64,000 nucleotides of DNA from Meconema thalassinum (GCA_946902985.2 OX336388.2:134179846-134243845); one strand, 5' to 3'; counted from the stretch's first letter, positions 45,031-56,479 are shown. A program made the numbers and translations. The notes: a model not told the origin generated them from the sequence alone.

Positions 45031-45339
45031 TTAAGTCTTTTCGTTTACGAGGTAATGGTACCAAGCCACACATCGCATTTCGGAAGAAGATATTACATAA
45101 CTGAAAAGGTATTCTCAAGCAGAAATACAGTATGTTTGGAGGGTGGAAAGACTCAATAGAATTGAGTACATAGGTCTACAAAATAACATTTTTGGAGACC
45201 TTTTTTGAATTCAGTAACTGATTTTGTATATTGAAAGTGTAAGAATTACGGAAATGTCTTCTATGTACCTGTATAAAATGCGTAAACATTGACCATTATG
45301 GCAATGGTAATAATTAATAACCGTGTTGACTGATAGTAT

Positions 45340-45552
45340 TCTCTTATTAAATCCGCCTAGTCAAACACTAAAGAAACGTTTAATTACATTACTAATCGTA
45401 TATGTTTCGGTATTTGATTGATACCTTCCTCAGCGTGATGATATTAAATCTTAAAACTAGTTAACAAAGCTAAAAAGAAATGGATATCCTCACAAAAAAT
45501 TGGTTTAAGTCAAAAATGGAAAAGCTTGCAAATAATTAAATGCCATGTATTA
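45340..45552 (-). repeat. Penelope-like terminal repeat, left copy (family P2)
   Basis: Inverted match to 49085-49290. The minus strand carries CTGAGGA, a GGTAT/ATACC stem and GAAAC (45399-45433), then ATATA in place of ATGTA. Confidence 0.5.
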
Positions 45553-46155
45553 AACAAGTAGTTCCGTGAAGAACTATACAGCCTATTTTCATATATCCTA
45601 CTTATGTTAATTGCCACTATCAACATACTCAATTTCAGTTTGATTGCTGTAATTGATTCGTAGATATTGAGAACCGACTAAATATTTCGGATGGTCGCCA
45701 TGTTGGATTTTACATATGTAGGTCCTAGAGTTATGTACTGTTACATGCAGATTATTGTGTACGTTTGGCATTCAAATTTCAATCGCATAATTAGGACACA
45801 AGAAGTAACAAGGAGATTTAAAAATTTCGCACAGCTGCCATCTTGAGGTTATGGAAACAATTGAAATAAATTAGATGCCAGTGGATTACCATTCGTATAA
45901 GGATTTACTGTACCTAGTTTCACTGCACTCGGATGGTTACATTGCGAGAAACGTCCATGTGAATATTTATACTTCGCGTCGCCACCATGTTGGATTTGTG
46001 ATCACCAGGTTATTGTGGTGTTTGAAGCCATATTTTCAGTGTTGCCTTAGTAAACAAGAGTTTAGTGCTTTTCAGTCGGTCAACACGAATGTACCCAAAA
46101 GAGATGGGTTATGCCCTAATCCTGAAATAAATTACATGAGATTATTAAAACACTA

Positions 46156-46196
46156 GGATGACCAGTTTCGATCGTCAAGCGATCATCATCAGATCC
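46156..46196 (-). ncRNA. Hammerhead-like ribozyme motif
   Basis: On the minus strand: GGAT, CTGATGA (46192-46186), one extra T, stem II GATCG/CGATC around CTTGA, GAAA, AC-tg-GT as a 2-bp stem III, C as the base before the expected cut, then ATCC pairing with GGAT (stem I). The right-hand terminal repeat of the element begins just past the corresponding cut point. Hammerheads with almost no stem III are known in Penelope-like elements and are thought to act as dimers. Activity is untested, and the extra T next to stem II departs from the canonical core. Confidence 0.6.
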
Positions 46197-46799
46197 AATA
46201 CACTTAGGCTATAAAATCTATGTTTGAAATACAGGTGAAAATATTTACAATATGTACAATTATTTAGTTGCAGTATTGGTACTGCAACTGTCAGTGTATG
46301 CTAAATGCAGTATATATGTTAGGTGAAATGCTAAATGGTGATGGCTATCCGGAGATTGTACTTTAGAGAGATTATATGGTTGTAAACTATGGTTAAACTA
46401 TAAAATTTTAGGCTAACTACTTATCTGATTGTCTTCCGTACTACAGCTAATCGCAGTTTTCGTGGTCACTTGAACTCGCTGTGCGGTCGACTGCGGTGGT
46501 TATGTGATGTGATGTTTATGTGAGGTGTTGCCAACCTAGATAAGATGTATGTTATTGAATGAGGTGGATCTACAACTATTAAAGACCGTGGATTAGTCCT
46601 CGCCACGCGTGGAGCATAACCCATTCGAACTAAGCGTTGACGGTCTTATGAGGACGTCCCGGCACCTTTAATACTGCCTCTAATATGGGCCTTGGTTTAT
46701 TGCAGAAGAAAAGTACATCGTACACCTGATCCAGATAACATTTACCTATTAAAAACCTCCTAATTTCCCCCCTTTTTTTTATCTAGCTTGGCTGTGTCG

Positions 46800-47486
46800 C
46801 TAAATTGTGTTTTGTTTCCGACAGGGTGTGTTTTTTAGTAGCGTGAAGAGGGGTGAGCTCTCCATGAACGTGTGTTCATTTAGATTGTTGGGATTGTTTC
46901 GTTTGGCTAGGTGTATCTCGATTGCTTCCTTTATGTCAAGAGCTCTGCCTTTCGATTCGTGATGGATTATTTTAAGGTCCGACTCTATGTTGGTAAAGCT
47001 ATGCCCTGCGTCACACATATGTTCGCACACGGCTGAATGTGTTCCGTATCTTATCGCATTTCTATGTTCATTATAACGTGTGTCTACTCGCCTTCCACTC
47101 TGCCCGATGTAATTAGCTTGACAATCGGTGTCTTGGCACGTTATAGAATATACCCCTGACCTTGAATACGGGTCACGTTTATTTAGATTACTATTTAGGA
47201 GGTGCCTAGCGGTTGTGTTTTTCGTCGTGAAAGCTATCTTTATGCCTTGCTTTTTGAATAGGTTAGTGATTTTATATGTATTCGCATTCACATAGTTGAA
47301 ACGCGCAAATTTTTTCTCATTACTGTCCGGTTTGGGAATCGTTTTATCTTTATTTTTATGTTTGGCTATAATTTGATTTATTTTGCTTGGCGAGAAGTTG
47401 TTTTCCTTTGCTATTTGCATAATAGTTCTTATTTCCTTATTATAGTTGTCTTTTGACACGGGTAGGTTTAAAGCTCTGTGCACCAT
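46800..47486 (-). CDS. Penelope-like element protein, GIY-YIG endonuclease C-terminus
   Basis: A 228-codon open frame. Residues ~1-60 match the post-RT linker (RALNLPVSKDNYNKEI). Residues ~120-200 are the GIY-YIG nuclease: GVYSITC, then CQANYIGQSGRRVDTRYNEH with the catalytic Tyr and Arg region, then CEHMCDAGHSF and the later EAIEIHLAKR helix with its glutamate. CxxxC-type cysteines before YIG are usual in this family. The nuclease nicks the target to prime reverse transcription. The frame is intact but the RT domain upstream has gone; the ATG may not be a native start. It lies on the same strand as the hammerhead-like motif. Confidence 0.9.
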   Translation of the reverse strand: MVHRALNLPVSKDNYNKEIRTIMQIAKENNFSPSKINQIIAKHKNKDKTIPKPDSNEKKFARFNYVNANTYKITNLFKKQGIKIAFTTKNTTARHLLNSNLNKRDPYSRSGVYSITCQDTDCQANYIGQSGRRVDTRYNEHRNAIRYGTHSAVCEHMCDAGHSFTNIESDLKIIHHESKGRALDIKEAIEIHLAKRNNPNNLNEHTFMESSPLFTLLKNTPCRKQNTI

Positions 47487-48920
47487 TGAATTGAAACCCG
47501 CTAGTTTGTGCGTACTGGGGTGATTAGACTGATTGTCGATTGCATGCGAGGTTTGTGTTGCTTTCCGGAATATGGAATATGAAAGGTCGTTGTCTTTACG
47601 TTCAATAGTTATATCGAGATAATTTATTTTCCGGTCTATTTCGGATTCCTTAGTGAATTTGATAGAGTGGTGAAGGCTATTAATGGATTGGAGAATTGTT
47701 TCTTCGCTTGTTAGTTCCTAGTGTTTTAATAATCTCATGTAATTTATTTCAGGATTAGGGCATAACCCATCTCTTTTGGGTACATTCGTGTTGACCGACT
47801 GAAAAGCACTAAACTCTTGATCACCAGGTTATTTAAAGTCCTATAGGTGAACTTAAGTTCATAGCCCCTATGAACATTAAAACATTCAGTATGATTGCTA
47901 TAATAGACTCGTAGATATTCTGAGCCGTCTAAATATTTCGGATGGTCGCCATGTTGGATTGTTAAATGTATAGGCCATAGAGTCATGTACTATTAAAGGA
48001 AAATTATTGCGTAGGTTCATTATTCAAAGTTTCACTTCGATCGCATGACTACATCACAATAAATAAACACTTAATTTTAAAATTCGCACAGCCGCCATCT
48101 TGACGTTATGTAAACAATTGAACTAAATTAGATACCAGTGCATTCCAATGTGTATAAATATTTCCTGTACCAGATTTCATTGCGTTTGGAACATTAAATT
48201 GCGAGAAAGGACTATTTAAAATTTTCAAATTCGCTTGGCCGCCATGTTTGTTTTGTAGTTAACCGGTTTTTGAAAGTCTTATAGATGGACTTCCAGTAGT
48301 ACCCTTTATCTCTGTACAAAATTTCAGGGAGATACCGGTAATAGTTTCAGAGATATAGAATGCCGGTGAAATATTTCGCACATCCGCCATCTTGTGGTTA
48401 TGTAAACAATTGAACGAAGTTAGATGTCGGTGCATTACAATTTATATAAACATATACTGTACCATGTTTCATTGCGTTTGGTTGGTTAAATCGCGAGAAA
48501 CGTCTATTTAAAAGTCGCAACTTCGCTTGGCCGCCATGTTGGTTTTGTAGTTACCAGGTTTTCAAAGGTCACATAAGTGAACTTATAGTAGTTCCGTTTA
48601 TCACCACACAAAATGTCAGGGTAATGTCGCTAATAGTTTCGGAGATATTGAATGCTGGTGAAATATTTCGCACAGCCGCCATGATGGATTGGTGAGTCGT
48701 AACAAAATTTGAAGGGCACGGTCGGGGTCGCCCGGAATAGTGCTATGACCTTACTGAGTTTCATTGAAATCGCTCCAGCCATTTAGATTTTATTAGGGGG
48801 GGACACACACACGAATCACACACACACGCACACACACACGGACACACACACGGACAAAAGGTGATCTCATAAGCCTATTTTTTCAAAATTGAAAATAGGC
48901 TAAAAATGATAGTAAAAATA

Positions 48921-49074
48921 TGATGCTATTAGAATAAGAGATCTGCCGTATAAACTGCCTACGTCAATACTCCAACTCTCTTATTTTAATAGCATCATTT
49001 TACAATCATTTTTTAATATTTGGAGTATTGGCGTAGGCAGTTTATAAGGTAGATCTCTTATTTTAATAGCATCA
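48921..49074. repeat. 54-bp inverted repeat (hairpin)
   Basis: 48921-48974 and 49021-49074 are reverse complements with about four mismatches around a 46-base loop. The loop holds a further copy of the ctcttattttaatagcatca word. Confidence 0.85.
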
Positions 49075-49084
49075 TTTTAATATC

Positions 49085-49290
49085 ATTTTTAATACATGGC
49101 ATTTAATTATTTGCAAGCTTTTCCATTTCTGATTTTAAATAATTTCTGTTAGGATATCCATTTCATTTTGGCTTTGTTAACTAGTTTTAAGATTTAATAT
49201 CAATCACGCTGAGGAAGGTATCAATCAAATACCGAAACATGTACGATTAATAATATAATTAAACGTTTCTTTAGTGTTTGACTATGAAGT
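49085..49290 (+). repeat. Penelope-like terminal repeat, right copy (family P2)
   Basis: Plus-strand CTGAGGA (49209-49215), one extra A, GGTAT/ATACC stem, GAAAC, AT, GTA (to 49243): the same order as the motif at 46156-46196 with unrelated stem sequences. Inverted partner at 45340-45552. Confidence 0.55.
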
Positions 49291-49433
49291 TTTAATAAGA
49301 TAATGTTCCTGTATCACATCACTTTTTTGAGTAAACTACATAGACTATTAATGAAATCATTACAAGATGCGTGAATTTGAAAATCGGCATTGAATTGTTT
49401 CATTATAGCAGGTAGAGTTTAGTACATGAAAAT

Positions 49434-50961
49434 AACAAGTAGTTCCGTGAAGAACTATACAGCCTATTTTCATATATCCTACTTATGTTAATTGCCACTA
49501 TCAACATACACAAATTCAGTTTGATTGCTGTAATAGATTCGTAGATATTGAAAACCGACCAAATATTTCGGATGGTCGCCATGTTGGATTTTATATATGT
49601 AGGTCCTAGAGTTATGTACTGTTACATGCAGATTATTGTGTACGTGTAGTATTAAAACTTTAATCGCATAATTAGGACACAAGAAGTAACAAGGAGATTT
49701 AAAAATTTCGCACAGCTGCCATCTTGATGTTATGGAAACAATTGAAATAAATTAGATGCCAGTGGATTACCATTCGTATAAGGATTTACTGTACCAAGTT
49801 TCACTGCACTCGTATGGTTAAATTGCGAGAAACGTCCATGTGAATATTTATACTTCGCGTCGCCGCCATGTTGGATTTGTTATCACCAGGTTATTTAAAG
49901 TCCTATAGGTGAACTTAAGTTCATAGCCCCTATGAACATTAAAAAAATCAGTTTGATTGCTATAATAGATTCGTAGATATTCAGAGCCGTCTAAATATAT
50001 CGGATGGTCGCCATGTTGGATTGTTAAATGTATAGGCCATAGAGGCATGTACCATTAAAGGAAAATTATTGCGTAGGTTCATTATACAAACTTTCACTTC
50101 GATCGCATGACTACATCACAAGAAATAAAAACTTAATTTTAAAATTCGCATAGCCGCCATCTTAAGGTTATGTAAACAATTGAACTAAATTAGATACCAG
50201 TGCATTCCAATGTGTATAAATATTTCCTGTACCAGATTTCAGTGCGTTTGGAACATTAAATCGCGAGAAAGGTCTATTTGAAATTTTAAAATTCGCTTGG
50301 CCGCCATGTTCGTTTTTTAGTTAACTGGTTTTTGAAAGTCTTATAGATGGACTTCCAGTAGTGCCCTTTATCTCCAAACAAAATTTCAGGGAGATACCGC
50401 TAATAGTTACAGAGATATAGAATGCCAGTGAAATATTTCGCACATCCGCCATCTTGAGGTTATGTAAACAATTGAACGAAGTTAGATGTCGGTGCATTAC
50501 AATGTATATAAATATATACAGTACCAAGTTTCATTGCGTTTGGTTGGTTAAATCGCGAGAAACGTCTATTTAAAAGTCACAGCTTCGCTTGGCCGCCATG
50601 TTGGTTTTGTAGTCAACAGGTTTTCAAAAATCACATAAGTGAACTTATAGGAGTTCCTTTTATCACCATACAAAATGTCAGGGCAATATCGGTACTAGTT
50701 TCGGAGATATTGAATGCTGGTGAAATATTTTGCACAGCCGCCATGTTGGATTGGTGAGTCGTAACAAAATTTGAAGGGCACGGTCGGGGTCGCCGGGAAT
50801 AGTGCTATGAACTTACCGAGTTTCATTGAAATTGCTCCAGCCGTTTAGATTTTATTAGGGGGGACACACACACGAATCACACACACACGCACACACACGG
50901 ACACACACACGGACAAAAGGTGATCTCATAAGCCTATTTTTTCAAAATTGAAAATAGGCTA
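49434..50961 (-). mobile_element. Element F3, Helentron-like, full length
   Basis: Uninterrupted minus-strand F from the hairpin end (aacaagtagttccgtgaag) to AGCCTATTTT at 50959, with GT tract, C run and the same unit order as F1. Confidence 0.75.
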
Positions 50962-51049
50962 ATAAACACATTAACTTAAGACATATTGTAACAAATACAT
51001 ATCAAAGAAAAAACTGGTTTGTGTTCACTTGTATAATTAAGTCAATGCG

Positions 51050-51476
51050 GCTTCGGTGGCGTAGTCGGTAGCATGCTGAACTGCTGTGCCCAAGATAGCG
51101 GGTTCAAACCCGACCGAAGTCGTCGGATTTTTTAAGAGCGTTAAAAATCCTTCAGTATGCCTTCCTTCGGAGGGGAAGTAAAGCCGGCGGTCCCATGTCA
51201 TAGATTTATGGCTTGTAAAATATCCTTTCACAGACTAAACTTGTGTAAAGCAAAATTGTTAGGTTAGATTTCGTCAGAACGCTCTATCAAAAGTTCCAAC
51301 GTTCACCACTAGGTATCATTGATATCTGGTGGCGAAAGTTGGAACTACTTGAAATTGAACGGAACTTGTAGCTCACCCTTTAGGGTGTCCGCTGGAAGCA
51401 GCTACAGACTCAGGCGAGCCGAACATGTCCTCGGACACTCCCGGCACTAAAAGCCATACGATAAATAAAAAAATAA
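51050..51476 (+). repeat. SINE B, full-length, with target duplication
   Basis: Flanked by aattaagtcaatg at 51037-51049 and 51477-51489. The head and first half equal SINE A; the 3' part is the unrelated gccgaacatgtcctcggac block and an (AAAT)n-like tail. Confidence 0.92.
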
Positions 51477-51489
51477 AATTAAGTCAATG

Positions 51490-51889
51490 GAACCGTTGCC
51501 GCTTTGATGGAAAGCTTCTCATACTGATTTTTCTCTTGTTCACTTTAGTAGGATCATGACGTTTTATTCAGCCAACCGTAGATATATTGTGAAATTTTGC
51601 AATATTTTGTTAATCAAAATTACTGCAATTATAAAAGAATTGTTATGTGATAGAACAAAAGTAATGGCACTTCCGAATTCAGATGAACAATGTGCATGTA
51701 TAATAAGAGTCCAAACAAAGAAAGGAAAAATCGTGTAGACCTGTGATTATCAGGTGAAAATCTGGGCATGAAAATCAATATTTTGGTCTTTTTGGCACCA
51801 AATAATTTCCAAATGTCACAAGCGGCAGTCTGAGGATGAAAATCGATATTTTTGTCTGTTTTGGCGCCAAATAATTTCGAAATATTAGA
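51490..51889. other. No gene; imperfect direct repeat at 51765-51885
   Basis: A gaaaatc(a/g)atattt...ggc(a/g)ccaaataatttc block occurs twice about 73 bases apart. Otherwise anonymous. Confidence 0.4.
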
Positions 51890-53111
51890 AAATTATTGAA
51901 CCCCAACTGCAAGAAGAACAATATGGATTTAGGAAAGATAGATCAACTATACACCTCATATTCGCACTGAAAATGATATTGGAAAAGCACTGGGAGAAAG
52001 ATCGTAATTTGACATTTGTGATTTTAGACATCGAAAAAGCATTTGATAGTGTGCCTTGAACAACTATATGGGAGTGTCTTAAAAAGAAGAATGTGACTAT
52101 GGAACTCATCCAGAGAGTAAAAATGCTTTACGATGACTGCTACAGCTGTGTTCAAGTAGGAAATGGATATTCAGATTGGTTCCAGACATCTAGAGGAGTG
52201 CAACAAGGCAGTGCCCTTTCACCATTACTATTCATCACCATCATGGATGAAATCATAAAGGAAGTGAAGCAGAGCACCAATATGGATCTTCAAGCATTTG
52301 CTTTTGCAGATGATATAGTTATCTGGGGAAATAGTGAGCTGTAAGTCCAGGAAAGGCTGAACGTCTGGAATGATCATTTGAAAAAATATGGACTGAAAGT
52401 GCTACAAAAACTGCTGCAATGTCTGTTAACAGACAGAGAAGTAAAGATAATATAATGCTGGAGGGTGTACAATTGGAAACAGTAAACCAGTATCAGTACC
52501 TTGGATGCTTAATATCAAGTGACAACAGAATACAACTTGAATTAAATAACCGTATTCAGAAATCAAATCAATTCTATCAGCAAGTTCGATATCTACTCGG
52601 GAATAAGCAAGTGCCACTAAGATCAAAACAAACTCTGTTTCGAACATACTTTGTCCCTATATTGACTTATGGGTTGGAAACATGCACAACTACCAAAAAA
52701 GATGACAGCAGACTTCAGGCTTCAGAAATGAAGTTTCTAAGAAGCATGCTTGAAAAAACTAGGAAAGACAAAGTAAGAAATGAGAGGATAAGAGAACAAG
52801 CTGGAATAAATCAGTCCCTGAAGGAGACCATAACTAGGGCACGTTTACGATGGTTTGCTCACGTCAAACGTATGGCAGAAGGAAGAATTGCAAAACAATG
52901 GTTACATAGTGAGATTACTGGAAAGAGACCTGTTGGAAGACCTAGGAGGAGATGGCTGGACCAAGTGAAGGAAGATATCACATCCAAGGGAATCAACTGG
53001 GATGAAGTCTTGAAGGAGCAGTGGTACATGAATCGACCAAAATGGAGAGCGCTCGTAAACCACACCCGGGAAACTGGAGTGGAAACTTGATGATGATGAT
53101 GATGATGATGA
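51890..53111 (+). pseudogene. LINE family 4 RT, relic with (GAT)n tail
   Basis: Reads EEQYGFRKDRST, ILDIEKAFDSVP (motif A) followed by a TGA in place of Trp, RGVQQGSALSPLLF (motif B) and FAFADDIVIWG (catalytic), then a stop at 52342 and a frameshift near 52410. The 223-codon frame 52419-53090 holds YQYLGCLISS, EMKFLRSMLE, RLRWFAHVKRM and GRPRRRWLDQVKEDI, the usual C-terminal order of such LINEs. The tail is tgatgatgatg. A different family from families 1-3; not functional. Confidence 0.87.
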
Positions 53112-53429
53112 GAAACAATTTTCAGTGTTGCCTGTAAAATCCCTTACTTCATAATTCAATCGGTCAACAAAAGTGGATCCAGTTAGATTGGTCGAGAAGT
53201 AACAATTAAATAGCACTCCTCCCTGGTTTGTAAGAAAAGTGTGTCAATAAGTGAATAATAATTCAAGACACACATGGATATACTTGTGTCGATTGATTCT
53301 GATAATAGAAAAAAAATATCTAAAAATTGTAGGAATTAAATATCTTCCTTTTGGTCATGGATGTATTCAGTTGAATTAAACACTATTTCTGCACACACTA
53401 GAAAGTGAAGTAGTGTGTGAATTTGTAAT
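53112..53429. other. No gene recognised
   Basis: Anonymous AT-rich sequence. Confidence 0.3.
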
Positions 53430-53630
53430 TCAGGTGAGGGTTGCGAAGGAGGCTGCTGTGGCCTTCAGTAAGGAACCATTTGCCTGTCGAAGAAATAGGG
53501 TGAGGGGACGTTGAAAACTACTTCCAGGATGTCTGATGTAGGAATGAAACACACTTCTTGCCTCAGGAGGCAGAGCCGGGAATCAAACCCGATTCGCCGG
53601 GGCGACTGCCACGAGTGCTAACTGCTATTT
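53430..53630 (-). repeat. Possible tRNA-like SINE
   Basis: The minus strand has a B-box-like GGTTTGATTCCC near 53582-53594 and a body with ttcaacgtcccctcacc. The A-box is weak and there is no second copy in the window. Confidence 0.4.
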
Positions 53631-54186
53631 CTATGGTAAAAGAATGAAAATTGTAGATTTTAGGAATTTTACAGATTGCCCAAACAAGAGCGGAATAACC
53701 CTGAAAAAAACCTTAAATTTCCACCTCAATTCTCTAGGAGACACATCCACAAACAGGAACAGGCTGTTCACCCGAGCGAAGCCAAGTACAATATTGTTAA
53801 TAGTTCATATTTACCCCGCAAATCTTTTACTCGTTTAGCTGAAAATTCTCTTTGATCAAAGCCGGTATTATTAATAACTAAACAGACTATTTCCCCACAG
53901 CTGATCAGACAGAAAAATATAAAATCCACTACGCACTCAGCCCTTTGTGAATACGAAATGTTTTTGAACTCGTTTCATGTCGAACTTTTCGTTCTAGTAC
54001 AATTCAGTTAATGAAAGTCACTCTCAAACAGCTTGTCAATTATTTGTAAATGCCAGCACACTGCGGCCTGTAATTACACATTATAAGTGGACACTGAATT
54101 TGGTGTAAGCGCTCAATATTACTGACAAGCATGGGAGCAGCAGGAATGCTTTCCTATATAATTATATCATACATCATTATATACAT
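53631..54186. other. No gene recognised
   Basis: A gagcgaagcc word at about 53776 faintly resembles a Helitron hairpin end but has no CTAG. Confidence 0.3.
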
Positions 54187-54245
54187 AATGATGATAATTG
54201 TTCTTTTAAGGTGCCTAACATCTAGGTTATCGGCCCACATAGCGA
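54187..54245 (-). repeat. Fragment of the short SINE tail seen at 13267-13328
   Basis: The minus strand carries ccgataacctagatgttaggc and an (ATC)-like end. Confidence 0.6.
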
Positions 54246-54419
54246 AAATGACAATGAAATGGAGACCATAATGAAAATTAAGCGAGACGGAAAATACTTA
54301 CAACATGGAACTAGGATTAAAATGACTCACAAAATGTAGAATGGAAATACTTACAAAAGGGAATTTAGAAGGAAAATACTCACAAAAGGAATTTAAGTGT
54401 AATTGGAATTCAAAATACT

Positions 54420-55293
54420 TGTTGTTGTTGTTTGAGTCTTCAGTCTTTTGACTGGTTTGATGCAGCCCTCCTTGCTTCGCTGTTCTAAGCTAATCATTTC
54501 ATCTCTACATAGCTACCACACCCTACATCCGAAGCAATCTGTTTAACATATTCTAACCTTGGTCTTCCCCTACACTTCTTGTCCTCGACCCTTCCTTCCG
54601 TAACTAAGCTTGCTATTCTTGGGTGTCTTAGTATGTGTCCTACCAACCTATCTCTTCTCTTCTTTAGCAGTCGCCAGAAACATCTCTCCTCTCCCACTCG
54701 TCTTAATACCGCTTCATTTGTAACACTATCTACCCATCTGATCTTCATCATTCTCCTGTAACACCACATTTCAAACGCTTCAATTCTGTTCATTTCTGCT
54801 GCACCAATAGTGCCTAAATCTGCAGTATATTCCATGTCAACATATTCCTTTTTTTTTTTTTGTAGAAATGCTTTACTTGCCTGAGCCAACCTACTTTTTA
54901 TATCCTCTTTGCTTCGTCCAACACTGGTTATTTTGCTTTCTAAGTAAGATAATTCTTCTACTTCCTTTAGCTTTTCACCTGTCAATTTGATGTCCATACA
55001 GGTTTCTGATTTATTTCGGCTGCATTCCAGTATTTTTGTTTTACATTTATTAATTTTCATCATGAATCTTTTGCGTAAGACGGAGTACATACCATTCAAA
55101 GACTCATTCAAATCCTCAGGCGTGTCGGCCAAGATGACGATGCCATCAGCAAATCTCAGAGTTGAAATTATTTCTCCTTGAATCTTCACTCCCACTTTAA
55201 ATTTTTCTCCAATTTCCTTCATTGCCTGTTCAATGTAAAGATTGAAAAGTATGAGTGATAAGTTGCAGCCTTACCTTACACCTTTCTGAATAT
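54420..55293 (-). pseudogene. LINE family 1 RT, minus-strand copy
   Basis: A 242-codon frame (54494-55222) with FADGIVIL in place of FADDIVIL, so the catalytic site is lost. TPEDLNES, GHILRHPRIASLVTEGRVE and the (CAA)n 3' tail are present. A stretch around 54840 is altered by an A-rich indel. It sits 5' end to 5' end with the next copy. Confidence 0.87.
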
Positions 55294-55299
55294 TAGCAA

Positions 55300-55998
55300 A
55301 GTTAGTTAGAGAAGGAAGGGTCGAGGATAAGAACGGTAGGGGTAGTCCAAGGTTAACAGATTGCCTGGGATATAAGGTGTGGTAGCTAAAGGAAGTAGGA
55401 GACTTCTGTTACTTAGGAAGCAAAATAACCAGTGATGGACGAAGCAAGGAGGATATAAAAAGTACTCGTAGATTGGCTCAGGCAAGGAAAGCATTTCTAC
55501 AGAAAAGGAATCTGTTGACATCGAATATAGATTTAGGTATTAGGAAGACATTTTTGAAAACCTTTGTCTGGAGCGTCGCACTCTATGGAAGTGAAACTTG
55601 AGACTATTGGTGCAGTAGAAAAGAGGAGAATTGAAGCGTTTGAAATGTGGTGTTACAGGAGAATGATGAAGATCAGATGGGTAGATAGGGTTACAAACGA
55701 AGAGGTATTAAGACTAGTGGGAAAGGAGAGATGTTTCTGGCGAATGCTAACGAAGAGAAGAGATAGGTTGGTAGGACACATACTAAGACACCCAGGAATA
55801 GCAAGCTTAGTTATGGAAGGAAGGGTCGAGGACAAGAACTGTAGGGCTACTAGACCAATGTTAGAAAATGTTCAACAGATTGCCTCGGATGTAATGTGTG
55901 GTAGCTATGTAGAGATGAAACTATTAGCTCAGGAAAGGGAAGCATGGAGGGCTGCATCAAACCAGTCGAAGACTGAAGACTCAAATAACAAACTATGA
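55300..55998 (+). pseudogene. LINE family 1, plus-strand chimeric copy
   Basis: 55300-55388 is a piece of the 3' coding region (GRVEDKN-type). It is fused to an upstream piece beginning LKEVGDFCYLGSK at 55389, which then runs to the 3' end. A one-base insertion near 55600 breaks the frame before the 144-codon frame 55564-55998. Confidence 0.82.
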
Positions 55999-56272
55999 CT
56001 AAGGAGCACCATTCTTAAGGAGTTTCTCCTGAATACCTCGGACGTCCTTGAGATTATGTCTCACAGTTTGTCTGTCTTGAAGGACAGTTAGTCCCAGTTC
56101 TTTGATGTCTTTCTCAGCTACAGTCAGTGAAGTGGCACGGGCCTTCTTGTTTCGCCAAAAGGTGAACAGGCGGTTAGTCAGTCGCTTGCCTCATACCCAA
56201 ACACAGCTACCCGTCCTTTCCTGGCACAGTCATCAAGCCTCTCTATTTATAGGTAGAGCTCCGAGTTGTGTT
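55999..56272. other. No gene recognised
   Basis: Flank between the LINE and the hAT element. Confidence 0.3.
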
Positions 56273-56479
56273 GTCTCCGGCAGTGCTGGATTACCCACTA
56301 TGCCCGACTAGACTCAGGCCTAGGGCCCCCAATTATGTGGGGCCCCCAAGCAATTTCTAATTTAGTTCAATTTTATTCCGAAGATTTATGAATTTTTTAT
56401 CCAGAACTGAGACAGTTCCAGCGTTATATTCAATTACAATGTCCTTTAAAAACTGAGTTAACTCATTCTGAACTTAACG

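Larger units (their letters stand above)
46015..47818 (-). mobile_element. Penelope-like element with inverted terminal repeats
   Basis: Flanked by gatcaccaggttatt at 46000-46014 and 47819-47833. Terminal repeats of about 100 bp lie in inverted order (about 46054-46155 and 47727-47818). It encodes a GIY-YIG domain, diagnostic of endonuclease-bearing Penelope-like elements, but the RT is missing. The minus-strand end of the body carries a hammerhead-like motif. Confidence 0.9.
45553..48906 (-). mobile_element. Element F2, Helentron-like, interrupted by a Penelope-like element
   Basis: Minus-strand F in two parts, 45553-46014 and 47819-48906, with the usual 3' hairpin end at 45553 and the AGCCTATTTT start at 48906. 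The break is the 15-bp-duplicated insertion of the Penelope-like element. Confidence 0.75.
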
